From Tragulus kanchil (lineage: Eukaryota > Chordata > Mammalia > Artiodactyla > Tragulidae), in contig JAIOJX010000004.1 of NCBI GenBank assembly GCA_022376925.1, positions 120,553,123 to 120,617,122 of the forward strand: DNA of 64,000 bases, written 5' to 3'. Positions 25,036-37,592 of this stretch are shown piece by piece. Below the pieces are notes generated by a model, which had not been told where the DNA came from, ran no database searches, and saw only the letters and a list, made by a program, of their open reading frames with translations. A program made the translations under genes and the position numbers. Each line of letters begins with the position of its first letter. Position 1 is the stretch's first letter.

Positions 25036-26931
25036 ACATTCAAAGCATGCATCATATTTCCAGTATATAACAACATCTGCCACATTTACAACTATTTAAC
25101 ACATGTGTTTGCCCAGTATCTCTTTGTTGAGTGGATGAACGAGTGCCTGTGGGACAAGCAGCTTGTAAATGTGCAGGAGATCAATAGTCTGCAGTCCCTG
25201 GGGCCTAGAAATCATGTAATGAAGATTAAGATGAATCTGGTTCACAATAAATTAGGAAAATTAATTTTCCTTCTGAAAGCTGCCACTAATATGAGAACAG
25301 AAAAGATGATCACTAGCCTCACACACATGAAGAATTCTTACAAAATAAATGTATCTCTGTTCCTGCTATAACCTATTGTAATTTATTTTCTCCTCTCCCA
25401 ATTTAGCCTACTGCTCTCCAGGGCTTCTGAAACTGAGCTTAGACAGAATCGAGATCTATTGTCTTAAAGCATATATTACGAGTAATGAGTTAATTTAGCG
25501 CATGTATATCTACAGTGGCACTACCTATGTGAGGATTCATAAAATAGTCATTGCATTGATTTTATGTGTTGGATAGTTTAAATTAAAAGCAATGGTTTAG
25601 ATTCAGATGAGAAAGTCTCTCTTCCTCCCACTAATATTAAAACAACCAGTTCCCCTAGAAAGCGTTCTAGGGGGTAAGTAAAAACAAAACAAAACAAAAC
25701 AAAAAACAAAACCTTTGGCATGCCTATCATTAGGGTTACTATTCAATTTCCTTATCCACCTCTCTCAAGTTTCTGGATCCACATTTATAATACTATCTTT
25801 TTCTATAACTGTTCTACATATAACTAGATGTGTACTGAGGAAGCAGCTGAACAACTAAACAGATAGTTAGAAAGGTCCTCAAGTAACTCAGACAAGTCAT
25901 GCGTGTTTAAATTAATCTTCGGAAAAGGATTAAAAAAAGATGCAAGAGTAAAGAATTAATGGAGAGAATAGGGTAAAGAGAGGATCCACAAATGATGGTG
26001 TATTTGGGGTTTGATAGCTGGGAAAATGTGATGCCATTCACCATGAGAGTGAATATAGATAAAGCAGGTTTGCAGAGTTAGGGATGGGGGAAATGAGAGA
26101 GGAGTTAGTTGGATTTTGAGTTCGTGAGATTACACATTCAAAGCATGCATCATATTTCCAGTATATAACAACATCTGCCACATTTACAACTATTTAACAC
26201 ATGTGTTTGCCCAGTATCTCTTTGTTGAGTGGATGAACGAGTGCCTGTGGGACAAGCAGCTTGTAAATGTGCAGGAGATCAATAGTCTGCAGTCCCTGGG
26301 GCCTAGAAATCATGTAATGAAGATTAAGATGAATCTGGTTCACAATAAATTAGGAAAATTAATTTTCCTTCTGAAAGCTGCCACTAATATGAGAACAGAA
26401 AAGATGATCACTAGCCTCACACACATGAAGAATTCTTACAAAATAAATGTATCTCTGTTCCTGCTATAACCTATTGTAATTTATTTTCTCCTCTCCCAAT
26501 TTAGCCTACTGCTCTCCAGGGCTTCTGAAACTGAGCTTAGACAGAATCGAGATCTATTGTCTTAAAGCATATATTACGAGTAATGAGTTAATTTAGCGCA
26601 TGTATATCTACAGTGGCACTACCTATGTGAGGATTCATAAAATAGTCATTGCATTGATTTTATGTGTTGGATAGTTTAAATTAAAAGCAATGGTTTAGAT
26701 TCAGATGAGAAAGTCTCTCTTCCTCCCACTAATATTAAAACAACCAGTTCCCCTAGAAAGCGTTCTAGGGGGTAAGTAAAAACAAAACAAAACAAAACAA
26801 AAAACAAAACCTTTGGCATGCCTATCATTAGGGTTACTATTCAATTTCCTTATCCACCTCTCTCAAGTTTCTGGATCCACATTTATAATACTATCTTTTT
26901 CTATAACTGTTCTACATATAACTAGATGTGT
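24741..26931 (+). repeat. Tandem duplication D10 (junction 25839)
   Basis: Positions 24741-25838 recur at 25839-26931 with a constant offset of 1098. It includes the AAAAC repeat and part of an old interspersed element. Confidence 0.97.
25680..25712. repeat. (AAAAC)n repeat
   Basis: About six AAAAC units; recurs at 26778-26810 in D10 with the same length. Confidence 0.9.
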
Positions 26932-27485
26932 CAAAAAGACCAAGTCTATACCTAAACTGTACAATATCCAGAATTCTTATATAAAATACAGAAGTTACAT
27001 AAGTCTCACATAGGAGAGAGGAAACTTAGGTCCCTCTCCAGTTCTGCTGTCTAATACTCTAATTGTCAATTAATCTATGAAAACAAACACACTCAATAGA
27101 ATGCCTCCAGCTGTCCCTGTAGAAGACAAGACAATTAACTGTGATGGTATAAAGATACAGGCCATCATTAAACTTTTATGTAGGAGAGTGAAGGGAGCTG
27201 AGAAGACATACCAGACCTTAAAGAAAGTTATTCAGCAAGAAGGGCTTCAGCAATGAGGACAAGAAAAATAAAGACAAACCTCTGACAGAACAAGGAGAAT
27301 GAAGACAAACCTGACCCTAAAACCAGTTGCCAAGTATTCTTTACCATATGTATATTTTGATATTTATGGTTAGACTAACCATAGTTTGAGGCTCAGGAAA
27401 AACCTATGAGCTCATTATAAAAATAGTTACTCATTTCATTTCCGTGTTTCCTGATAGAAAGCCACTTCACTATCTCCCTAAAGTC
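26932..27485. other. Intronic sequence, nothing recognised
   Basis: Single-copy intron; no element or gene seen. Confidence 0.5.
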
Positions 27486-27585
27486 CAGTGAGCACGCCAA
27501 CACATCACTAGTCTATGATTAAATAAGTAAAATGGTAATGGAGTGAGTTATCCTTAGAATTGAGTTTGTTTAACTGTTCTATCTT

Positions 27586-27708
27586 AGAACTTCCCTGATA
27601 GTCCAGTGCTTAAGACTCCACACTTCCAATGCAGGGGACACAGGTTCAGTCCCTCATTGTGGAGCTAAGAGCCCACATACCACTTAGTATGACCAAAACA
27701 TAAAATAA
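27586..27708 (+). mobile_element. CHR-2-like tRNA-Glu SINE
   Basis: GAACTTCCCTGATAGTCCAG, TTAAGACTCCACACTTCCAA and GCAGGGGACACAGGTTCAGT match the older cetartiodactyl CHR SINE. Its second copy, about 28690-28814, has a corrupted 5' end. Confidence 0.8.
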
Positions 27709-28614
27709 ATAGCTGTCCTGTCCTTTATTCTGTCCTTATTTTTTAGGTTGAAATTACTCTTGCTATTTCTGTGTTAAAGTATCTTCTATGTACTCATGGT
27801 AATGGTGAATGATTATTTCATTGATTTTTCTTATTTATTTAATCTGTACCCAAACCTAAAAAACAAAAATTACTGACATCTTGGTCCTCCTAATTTAAAT
27901 TTTTAATGTTCCTGGTCCATAATATCTAAATATAGCATAACCACTTCATTCACTAAATTATTCATTCTTTCTTCAACAAGTTGGTTTTGAACAACTGCAA
28001 AGTGTCAGCTACTATTATAGATAATGACAAAACAGTTGTGAGGAAGAGAAGCAATAGCCTACTTTCCTGCAGCTTACATCTTCAAGAGAGACAGACAATA
28101 CAAAGGGGAAATAATAAGTAAGATAGTTCCAGTTAGTTGTAAATGCATTGAGAACAACAAAAAACCAGTTTCTGTTAAGGGTTTTCCAGGCTAGTTTTAC
28201 ACCAGCACTGCACCTTTATAAACTGGGCTGACATGGATTTACCACTCATCTACTCTATGGAGTCAGCCATGACAACAGGCATGTTGCTGGAGCTCTTTCC
28301 CATGATATTACATGATAGTACTATGTGACACACAACATTGGACATATTTCATTCATTTTTCTCTTCCAAAAGCATGTGCACACACACACACTTTTCTACC
28401 TTTTATCAGAGAAAATGTTTAACAAGGCATCCCAAAACTAAAGAAACACCTTCATATGTGACCTGTGTTCATATAAGAGAGCTTCCCTCTATTCTTTGTT
28501 TCCATACTTTCAGATGCTTTTTGTCTCCACCCACTGCCAGAAAGCCCCAATCTATTGAAACTTTATCTGTCATAAGCAGTTTGTACATAGGTGATGGTAT
28601 AGTTCCTAAATCAA

Positions 28615-28656
28615 GTCCAGCTCTTGTGACTTCATGGACTGTAGGCTGCCAGGCTC
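28615..28656 (-). mobile_element. Bov-tA-type SINE, fragment cut at junction
   Basis: Only the 3' end of the minus-strand element is present before the D11 junction; the full element is at 29721-29895. Confidence 0.75.
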
Positions 28657-28689
28657 CGTCCAGTGAGCACTATCTATGATTAAATAAGA

Positions 28690-28814
28690 AATTTTCCCTG
28701 TTTTTAGTCCTAGTCTTAAGACTCCACACTTCCAATGCAGGGGACACAGGTTCAGTCCCTCATTGTGGAGCTAAGAGCCCACATACCACTTAGTATGACC
28801 AAAACATAAAATAA
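28690..28814 (+). mobile_element. CHR-2-like SINE (D11 second copy, damaged 5' end)
   Basis: From 28715 it matches 27609-27708. The first part (TTTTCCCTGTTTTTAGTCC) is a distorted version of the SINE head. Confidence 0.7.
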
Positions 28815-29720
28815 ATAGCTGTCCTGTCCTTTATTCTGTCCTTATTTTTTAGGTTGAAATTACTCTTGCTATTTCTGTGTTAAAGTATCTTCTATGTACT
28901 CATGGTAATGGTGAATGATTATTTCATTGATTTTTCTTATTTATTTAATCTGTACCCAAACCTAAAAAACAAAAATTACTGACATCTTGGTCCTCCTAAT
29001 TTAAATTTTTAATGTTCCTGGTCCATAATATCTAAATATAGCATAACCACTTCATTCACTAAATTATTCATTCTTTCTTCAACAAGTTGGTTTTGAACAA
29101 CTGCAAAGTGTCAGCTACTATTATAGATAATGACAAAACAGTTGTGAGGAAGAGAAGCAATAGCCTACTTTCCTGCAGCTTACATCTTCAAGAGAGACAG
29201 ACAATACAAAGGGGAAATAATAAGTAAGATAGTTCCAGTTAGTTGTAAATGCATTGAGAACAACAAAAAACCAGTTTCTGTTAAGGGTTTTCCAGGCTAG
29301 TTTTACACCAGCACTGCACCTTTATAAACTGGGCTGACATGGATTTACCACTCATCTACTCTATGGAGTCAGCCATGACAACAGGCATGTTGCTGGAGCT
29401 CTTTCCCATGATATTACATGATAGTACTATGTGACACACAACATTGGACATATTTCATTCATTTTTCTCTTCCAAAAGCATGTGCACACACACACACTTT
29501 TCTACCTTTTATCAGAGAAAATGTTTAACAAGGCATCCCAAAACTAAAGAAACACCTTCATATGTGACCTGTGTTCATATAAGAGAGCTTCCCTCTATTC
29601 TTTGTTTCCATACTTTCAGATGCTTTTTGTCTCCACCCACTGCCAGAAAGCCCCAATCTATTGAAACTTTATCTGTCATAAGCAGTTTGTACATAGGTGA
29701 TGGTATAGTTCCTAAATCAA

Positions 29721-29895
29721 GTCCAGCTCTTGTGACTTCATGGACTGTAGGCTGCCAGGCTCCTCTGTCTATGAAATTCTCCAGGCAAGAATACTGGAAT
29801 GGGTTGCCATTTCCTTTTTCAGGGAATCTTCCCAGTCCAGCAATCAAACCCATGTCTCCTTCATTGCAGGCAGATTCTTTACTGACTGAGCTACA
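29721..29895 (-). mobile_element. Bov-tA-type SINE
   Basis: Minus-strand element: CCAGGCAAGAATACTGGAAT, GGGTTGCCATTTCC, GCAGGCAGATTCTTTACTGA. The 129- and 156-codon ORFs spanning it are not genes. Confidence 0.85.
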
Positions 29896-30839
29896 TTTAT
29901 TGACACTAATATAAATTGTATTTTCTTTTCCCTGTTTTTTTTTTTTTTTGAATCTAAATGCCATTGATTCTTTAGCAGAACTCTTCTATCTTTTTTGTTC
30001 AGTAATTAAACTAATGAAACGCTGTAGTTACCTGGGACTTGAATGGGAAAGGAAATCGATGGAGCTTTCAAAAAAGCATTTTTAATGTGTTTAAATAGCT
30101 TTCTCTCATCAACAAAATGATTAGCATTCATGTTACACTATTTCAAGATTATCCAAAAAAAGACTGCATAATGAAAGCAAATGTCCCAAAGAGTTTAATT
30201 ATGAATGCTTTGATATCAAAAATATAATTTTTAGCTTCCTTTGTAGATATGATGTAAAAGTTGTACAGAGACACAAAAGCAACAGTGTATTCACCACTTT
30301 AGCTTTTTAGAGCGTGGTTTATGGAGAAGTGAGACTAAAAGTATGTCTTCATCAACACTGCTGCCAAGCTGCGGTGGTGGTGCTTCTCATGTGAGCTGTT
30401 TGCTGCTGGCATCTGGTAGGCAGAGGCCAGAGATGCAGAGAAACATTGCTCAACACAGAGGACAACTCCTTAAGTTCAAGAATGATCCAGACCCAAATGC
30501 CAGTAGGGACAAAGAGACCTGATATAAAGAGTCTCCTTCAGTTTGATATATTAGAACACAGGCCCAATACTTAATACAAATTTGGTAACAAGAATATGCA
30601 GGTTTCTTGTATTTGTTTTGTTTTTCTTCTGAGATACTTTCAGAGAAAATGTTTAACAAGGCATCCCAAAACTAAAGAAACACCTTCATATGTGACCTGT
30701 GTTCATATTTCCCTCTATTCTTTGTTTCCATACTTTCAGATGCTTTTGTCTCCACCCACTGCCAGAAAGCCCCAATCTATTGAAACTTTATCTGTCATAA
30801 GCAGTTTGTACATAGGTGATGGTATAGTTCCTAAATCAA

Positions 30840-31014
30840 GTCCAGCTCTTGTGACTTCATGGACTGTAGGCTGCCAGGCTCCTCTGTCTATGAAATTCTC
30901 CAGGCAAGAATACTGGAATGGGTTGCCATTTCCTTTTTCAGGGAATCTTCCCAGTCCAGCAATCAAACCCATGTCTCCTTCATTGCAGGCAGATTCTTTA
31001 CTGACTGAGCTACA
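30840..31014 (-). mobile_element. Bov-tA-type SINE (D12 second copy)
   Basis: Same as 29721-29895, offset 1119. Confidence 0.85.
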
Positions 31015-31869
31015 TTTATTGACACTAATATAAATTGTATTTTCTTTTCCCTGTTTTTTTTTTTTTTTTGAATCTAAATGCCATTGATTCTTTAGCAGAA
31101 CTCTTCTATCTTTTTTGTTCAGTAATTAAACTAATGAAACGCTGTAGTTACCTGGGACTTGAATGGGAAAGGAAATCGATGGAGCTTTCAAAAAAGCATT
31201 TTTAATGTGTTTAAATAGCTTTCTCTCATCAACAAAATGATTAGCATTCATGTTACACTATTTCAAGATTATCCAAAAAAAGACTGCATAATGAAAGCAA
31301 ATGTCCCAAAGAGTTTAATTATGAATGCTTTGATATCAAAAATATAATTTTTAGCTTCCTTTGTAGATATGATGTAAAAGTTGTACAGAGACACAAAAGC
31401 AACAGTGTATTCACCACTTTAGCTTTTTAGAGCGTGGTTTATGGAGAAGTGAGACTAAAAGTATGTCTTCATCAACACTGCTGCCAAGCTGCGGTGGTGG
31501 TGCTTCTCATGTGAGCTGTTTGCTGCTGGCATCTGGTAGGCAGAGGCCAGAGATGCAGAGAAACATTGCTCAACACAGAGGACAACTCCTTAAGTTCAAG
31601 AATGATCCAGACCCAAATGCCAGTAGGGACAAAGAGACCTGATATAAAGAGTCTCCTTCAGTTTGATATATTAGAACACAGGCCCAATACTTAATACAAA
31701 TTTGGTAACAAGAATATGCAGGTTTCTTGTATTTGTTTTGTTTTTCTTCTGAGATACTTTCAGCTCTTCCTTCATTCTCATGTGATTTTGGAATGTTTAA
31801 CTGTCAACTATCCTTCTGTTTAGGAATTTCTGCTAATGATGATGCCCCCAAATTTAGTAAATAAACATA

Positions 31870-32690
31870 TACCTTGATAAGTCAATGATCATCTTAGAGA
31901 AATGCAAATCAAAACGACAATGAGGTATCACCTCACACCAGTCAGAATGGCCATCATCAAAAAGTCTACAAACAGTAAATGCTGGAGAGGATGTGGAGAA
32001 AAGGGAACCCTCTTGCACTGTTGGTGAGAATGTAAACTGGTACAGCCACTATAGAAGATGATATGGAGATTCCTTTAAAAACTAGGGATAGAACCACCAT
32101 ATGATCCAACAATTCCACGATCCCACGACTAGGCCTATACCCTGAGGAAATCAAAATTGAAAGAGACACATGTACCCCATCATTCATTGCAGCACTATTT
32201 ACAATAGCTAGAACATGGAAGCAATCTAGAAAGATGAATGGATAAAGAAGCTGTGGTACATATATACAATGGAATATTACCCAGCCATAAAAAGAAATGT
32301 ATATGAATCAGTTATAATGAGGTAGGTGAATCTAGAACCTATTATAAAGAGTGAAGTATATCAGAGAGAGAGAGATTAAATATTGTATACTGACACATAT
32401 ATATGGAATCTAGAAAGATGGTGTTGATAAATGAATATACAGAGCAACAGTGGAGAGGTGGATGTGGAGAACAGACTTATGGACATTTGGGTGAGGGAGA
32501 GGAATATGCTGTGGTAATAGGGAATCTCAAACAGGGGTTCTGTGACAATGGGGAGGGAGACGGGAGAAAGTTCGGTGTGCCGGGGAGATGTGTGTACACC
32601 TATGGAGGATTCTGGTTGATGTGTGGCAGTAAACAACAAAACTCTCTAAAAAAAATAAAATTTAAAAAAGTTCCAGGTCAAAAGGTATTA
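31870..32690 (+). mobile_element. L1 LINE, ORF2 3' end and 3' UTR remnant
   Basis: Carries the typical end of L1 ORF2: AGAGAAATGCAAATCAAAAC, ATGAGGTATCACCTCACACC, GGTGAGAATGTAAACTGGTA, GGAATATTACCCAGCCATAA. An A-rich tail follows near 32650. The frame is broken, so it is inactive. The 3' half is repeated in D13. Confidence 0.92.
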
Positions 32691-34450
32691 TATTTTCCTG
32701 ATGTTTAACAACAATAAAGTCCCTATTTATTTTCAGTTGGTATCCTTTTTAAATAGGTTATTATTCATTTTTTGGAAACACACAAGTATACTTTTCTTGT
32801 GGTGGTACTGTATTATAATGGATTGTGTATTTTTCATCCTATAAAACTAATTTTTAATTACTTTCAATGTATAGGTTCTAGAGGGCATTTCTGTTTAGGC
32901 TTCTCTTGGAAGGAGAGAGAGAGTTGTGACATGACATGGAAATTGCCTCCATACTCATTGAATGATTGATAATATTAAGAAATTACTGTAAACTTATATA
33001 GTGGTTTTTATTGAAAAATTATATGTTAATATACACACAGAAATGTTAAAGTTGAATAAATATATTTGCAATTTATTTCAAAATTATAAAGGAGATGGGA
33101 AATATGTATCAGTGAAACAAGTTTTAGCTATGAGTCAGTAATTAGTTAAGCTGGATAATGAACATGTGGAGATTTATTTTACTGTTATTATTTATACTAC
33201 TATACACATCTGTTAGACTGATATTTTACTATCCTATAGTACTTAATATTAGGCTTTTCTTCTTTTATCTATTTAAATATTCCATAATAAAAATAATCAA
33301 AATAATAAGAAATTAGCCCTGTTTGCAAAGTGTTACCTGCTCCAATATATACAATGGAATATTACCCAGCCATAAAAAGAAATGTATATGAATCAGTTAT
33401 AATGAGGTAGGTGAATCTAGAACCTATTATAAAGAGTGAAGTATATCAGAGAGAGAGAGATTAAATATTGTATACTGACACATATATATGGAATCTAGAA
33501 AGATGGTGTTGATAAATGAATATACAGAGCAACAGTGGAGAGGTGGATGTGGAGAACAGACTTATGGACATTTGGGTGAGGGAGAGGAATATGCTGTGGT
33601 AATAGGGAATCTCAAACAGGGGTTCTGTGACAATGGGGAGGGAGACGGGAGAAAGTTCGGTGTGCCGGGGAGATGTGTGTACACCTATGGAGGATTCTGG
33701 TTGATGTGTGGCAGTAAACAACAAAACTCTCTAAAAAAAATAAAATTTAAAAAAGTTCCAGGTCAAAAGGTATTATATTTTCCTGATGTTTAACAACAAT
33801 AAAGTCCCTATTTATTTTCAGTTGGTATCCTTTTTAAATAGGTTATTATTCATTTTTTGGAAACACACAAGTATACTTTTCTTGTGGTGGTACTGTATTA
33901 TAATGGATTGTGTATTTTCATCCTATAAAACTAATTTTTAATTACTTTCAATGTATAGGTTCTAGAGGGCATTTCTGTTTAGGCTTCTCTTGGAAGGAGA
34001 GAGAGAGTTGTGACATGACATGGAAATTGCCTCCATACTCATTGAATGATTGATAATATTAAGAAATTACTGTAAACTTATATAGTGGTTTTTATTGAAA
34101 AATTATATGTTAATATACACACAGAAATGTTAAAGTTGAATAAATATATTTGCAATTTATTTCAAAATTATAAAGGAGATGGGAAATATGTATCAGTGAA
34201 ACAAGTTTTAGCTATGAGTCAGTAATTAGTTAAGCTGGATAATGAACATGTGGAGATTTATTTTACTGTTATTATTTATACTACTATACACATCTGTTAG
34301 ACTGATATTTTACTATCCTATAGTACTTAATATTAGGCTTTTCTTCTTTTTTATCTATTTAAATATTCCATAATAAAAATAATCAAAATAATAAGAAAAA
34401 ATTAGCCCTGTTTGCAACTTTTGTAATTTTAGATGTGTTACCCCTGCTCC
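32260..34450 (+). repeat. Tandem duplication D13 (junction 33345)
   Basis: Positions 32260-33344 recur at 33345-34450, offset 1085. The last bases of copy 1 (33323-33344) are a shortened form of 34411-34450. Confidence 0.96.
33345..33765 (+). mobile_element. L1 3' end (D13 second copy)
   Basis: Repeats 32260-32680 at offset 1085, starting abruptly inside the ORF2 remnant rather than at a normal L1 truncation with target-site duplication. Confidence 0.9.
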
Positions 34451-34672
34451 AAGAGTCTTACTGGTGGCTCAGATGGGAAAGAATCCTGCAATGCAGGAGA
34501 TGCTGGGTTTGATCCCTGGGTTGGGAAGATCTCCTGGAAAAGGGGATGGCAACCCATCCCAGTATTCTTGCCTGGGAAATCCCATGGACAGAGAAGACTG
34601 GCTTGCTACAGCCTTTAGGGTCACAAAGAGTCGGATACAACTGAGCAACTATCACTTTCACTTTCCCCTGCT
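34451..34672 (+). mobile_element. Bov-tA-type SINE
   Basis: TTACTGGTGGCTCAGATGGG, GGTTTGATCCCTGGGTTGGG, GTCACAAAGAGTCGGATACA: a nearly full-length Bov-tA on the plus strand. Confidence 0.9.
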
Positions 34673-35031
34673 ACAAACTTCTCCACAGACCTGAGACAAA
34701 AATATGGGTTGACTGAGTATGTGGTTAAGTGAAGCTTGTATTGGATATGATTTGGATAGGGTAGAGTCACATCTCAGTTAAGTTTATAAAGCTCTTGTAC
34801 AGTTTGAGCCAGATCATCTCTGGTGGGGTACAGTCCTGATGTCCATTTATCATACTGACCAAGTAGGTCAGGGAGAAACTTTTAAAAATGTGGTTTAGAT
34901 AAACTGTTGGGGCATTTGACCCAGTTCTTCAGTTCACTTTACTTAAAATAACAAGCTAAAACGTGGTTCACACATCTTTATCCCACTGATTTCTACTCCT
35001 TCCAGATTTTGGTATTTGACTAACTTAGGCT

Positions 35032-35186
35032 GACTCAATCCCTGGGTCTAGAAGATCCTCTGGAGGAAGAAATGACAACCCATTCCAGTATTCTTGCTGA
35101 GAAAATTCCATGGGCAAAGGAACCTGGTGGGCTACAGGCTATAGATCGCAAAGAGTCAGGGATGACTGAGCGTGCATGCAAAAATA
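35032..35186 (+). mobile_element. Bov-tA/BOV-A2-type SINE, 5' truncated
   Basis: GACTCAATCCCTGGGTCTAG through ATCGCAAAGAGTCAGGGATG and GACTGAGCGTGCATGC. Confidence 0.85.
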
Positions 35187-35551
35187 CAAGAAACATCATC
35201 TGTAGGGAAAGGGAAACAGTCTATTTAAATTAGTGGTTGACAAACCACAGGTTCTGTTTCCTATAAAGAACCAAACAGTAAATACTAAGACTTGTGGGCC
35301 ACATGTAGTCTCTTTCGAGATTGGTCATTTTTTTAAATTATTGTTTTATAAACCTTTAAGAATGTGAAAACTTAATTCAGTAGCAAAAATACGATGGTTG
35401 AATTTGCCTGTAGGACTCCTGATATAACCTCTCATTTCAAAACTAGCTTTTCTTCCAAATTTAAATATTCCATAATAAAAATAATCAAAATAATAAGAAA
35501 AATTAGCCCTGTTTGCAACTTTTGTAATTTTAGATGTGTTACCCCTGCTCC

Positions 35552-35773
35552 AAGAGTCTTACTGGTGGCTCAGATGGGAAAGAATCCTGCAATGCAGGAG
35601 ATGCTGGGTTTGATCCCTGGGTTGGGAAGATCTCCTGGAAAAGGGGATGGCAACCCATCCCAGTATTCTTGCCTGGGAAATCCCATGGACAGAGAAGACT
35701 GGCTTGCTACAGCCTTTAGGGTCACAAAGAGTCGGATACAACTGAGCAACTATCACTTTCACTTTCCCCTGCT
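35552..35773 (+). mobile_element. Bov-tA-type SINE (D14 second copy)
   Basis: Same as 34451-34672, offset 1101. Confidence 0.9.
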
Positions 35774-36132
35774 ACAAACTTCTCCACAGACCTGAGACAA
35801 AAATATGGGTTGACTGAGTATGTGGTTAAGTGAAGCTTGTATTGGATATGATTTGGATAGGGTAGAGTCACATCTCAGTTAAGTTTATAAAGCTCTTGTA
35901 CAGTTTGAGCCAGATCATCTCTGGTGGGGTACAGTCCTGATGTCCATTTATCATACTGACCAAGTAGGTCAGGGAGAAACTTTTAAAAATGTGGTTTAGA
36001 TAAACTGTTGGGGCATTTGACCCAGTTCTTCAGTTCACTTTACTTAAAATAACAAGCTAAAACGTGGTTCACACATCTTTATCCCACTGATTTCTACTCC
36101 TTCCAGATTTTGGTATTTGACTAACTTAGGCT

Positions 36133-36287
36133 GACTCAATCCCTGGGTCTAGAAGATCCTCTGGAGGAAGAAATGACAACCCATTCCAGTATTCTTGCTG
36201 AGAAAATTCCATGGGCAAAGGAACCTGGTGGGCTACAGGCTATAGATCGCAAAGAGTCAGGGATGACTGAGCGTGCATGCAAAAATA
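36133..36287 (+). mobile_element. Bov-tA/BOV-A2-type SINE (D14 second copy)
   Basis: Same as 35032-35186, offset 1101. Confidence 0.85.
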
Positions 36288-36567
36288 CAAGAAACATCAT
36301 CTGTAGGGAAAGGGAAACAGTCTATTTAAATTAGTGGTTGACAAACCACAGGTTCTGTTTCCTATAAAGAACCAAACAGTAAATACTAAGACTTGTGGGC
36401 CACATGTAGTCTCTTTCGAGATTGGTCATTTTTTTAAATTATTGTTTTATAAACCTTTAAGAATGTGAAAACTTAATTCAGTAGCAAAAAAATACGATGG
36501 TTGAATTTGCCTGTAGGACTCCTGATATAACCTCTCATTTCAAAACTAGCTTTTCTTCCAAATTTAA

Positions 36568-37592
36568 CTCAGTCTAAATAAGAGAATACAGGTCAAATCA
36601 TTCAATAAAGTATATTTTACTTATCTTAATAGCCCTTTAATGCATTTTATCTCTATCTGTACTTGCATACTGCTAACTAAGCCAACTAATTAGATTTAAA
36701 TTAGATGTAGATTATATTTTTTCATCAATACATACTTGAGCCTTCACACAAACTTTTCAATTCAAAACTTCAGTGTCACTTTTATGATTGTAATAATTAC
36801 CTTATATTTTCTCATTTATTGTCACACAGAGTAATATTTCTTGGGTTGGGGAAAGATAAGCAGATATTTACTTTTGTTAGGATTAATCTTTTAAGGTACA
36901 TGGGGCTTTTTTATGTTTTGTTTTCTTTTGGTGAGGAGCTATTAGTAGGATTGTTTTTGTTGCCTAGTAAATTTTTGCTGTTATCTTGCACAAAAAGATT
37001 TCCAGGTGGCCTCTCTACTGATACTTTGGATTACTGAGAAATAGAAAATGAAAACCGCATAGGTAGGATATTGGTTTCTAACTCACTTCAAGACTTGTGT
37101 GTAGCTACTCATGTACTGGACTTGAAGAACTCAGTGTAGCCTCTCAATAAGGGGAAAGAAAAAAAAAGGGGAGAGGCTTTTAACAAAATGGATGGCTGTG
37201 AACATCTCGAAAGAGTTCGCAGATGGTAGTGTGTGTGAGTCAGGCGCTTTTGAGCAGAATGGCACAGAGTCAAGCTCAGGTCAGCTGAGGTGACAAGAGT
37301 GTGTTGTAAGAGAGCACATGAAGAAAGGAAGGACGGCCAACCAGTTGGATACTTGGAAGCCAACTCCATGACAAGTGGGAATGCCTCTCAGGAAACACGG
37401 TGCTTTCAGTGGCCCAGGCACCACTTTAGGGTTACACCAGCCCATTATTTATGCACTCTAGAGCTTTTCTAGCTATTATACCTTACTGTCCGTCTCCTCA
37501 TGAGAAGGTATAATCAGGCCTATTGATCACAATCCAGTATAAAGCATCCCCATTAGGAAGAGTTCTCAGGCCAGGCCATCTCAAGGGCTGCT
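36568..37592. other. Intronic sequence, nothing recognised
   Basis: Single-copy intron; no gene or classifiable repeat seen. Confidence 0.5.

Larger units (their letters stand above)
27486..29763 (+). repeat. Tandem duplication D11 (junction 28657)
   Basis: Positions 27609-28656 recur cleanly at 28715-29763, offset 1106. The 58 bases at 28657-28714 are a shortened, error-rich version of 27486-27608, so the repeated unit starts near 27486. Confidence 0.95.
29513..31763 (+). repeat. Tandem duplication D12 (junction 30641)
   Basis: Positions 29513-30640 recur at 30641-31763 (offset 1128, then 1119 to 1118). Copy 2 lacks about 9 bases (AAGAGAGCT region) near 30709 and one T in a T-run. Confidence 0.96.
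34357..36567 (+). repeat. Tandem duplication D14 (junction 35459)
   Basis: Positions 34357-35458 recur at 35459-36567 (offset 1102 then 1101). Differences are in A-runs. Confidence 0.97.

Noticed and set aside
29444..29914. 156-codon ORF on the plus strand
   Set aside because: It ends within a Bov-tA SINE, and its other copies differ in frame and length through small indels. No domain or codon signal.
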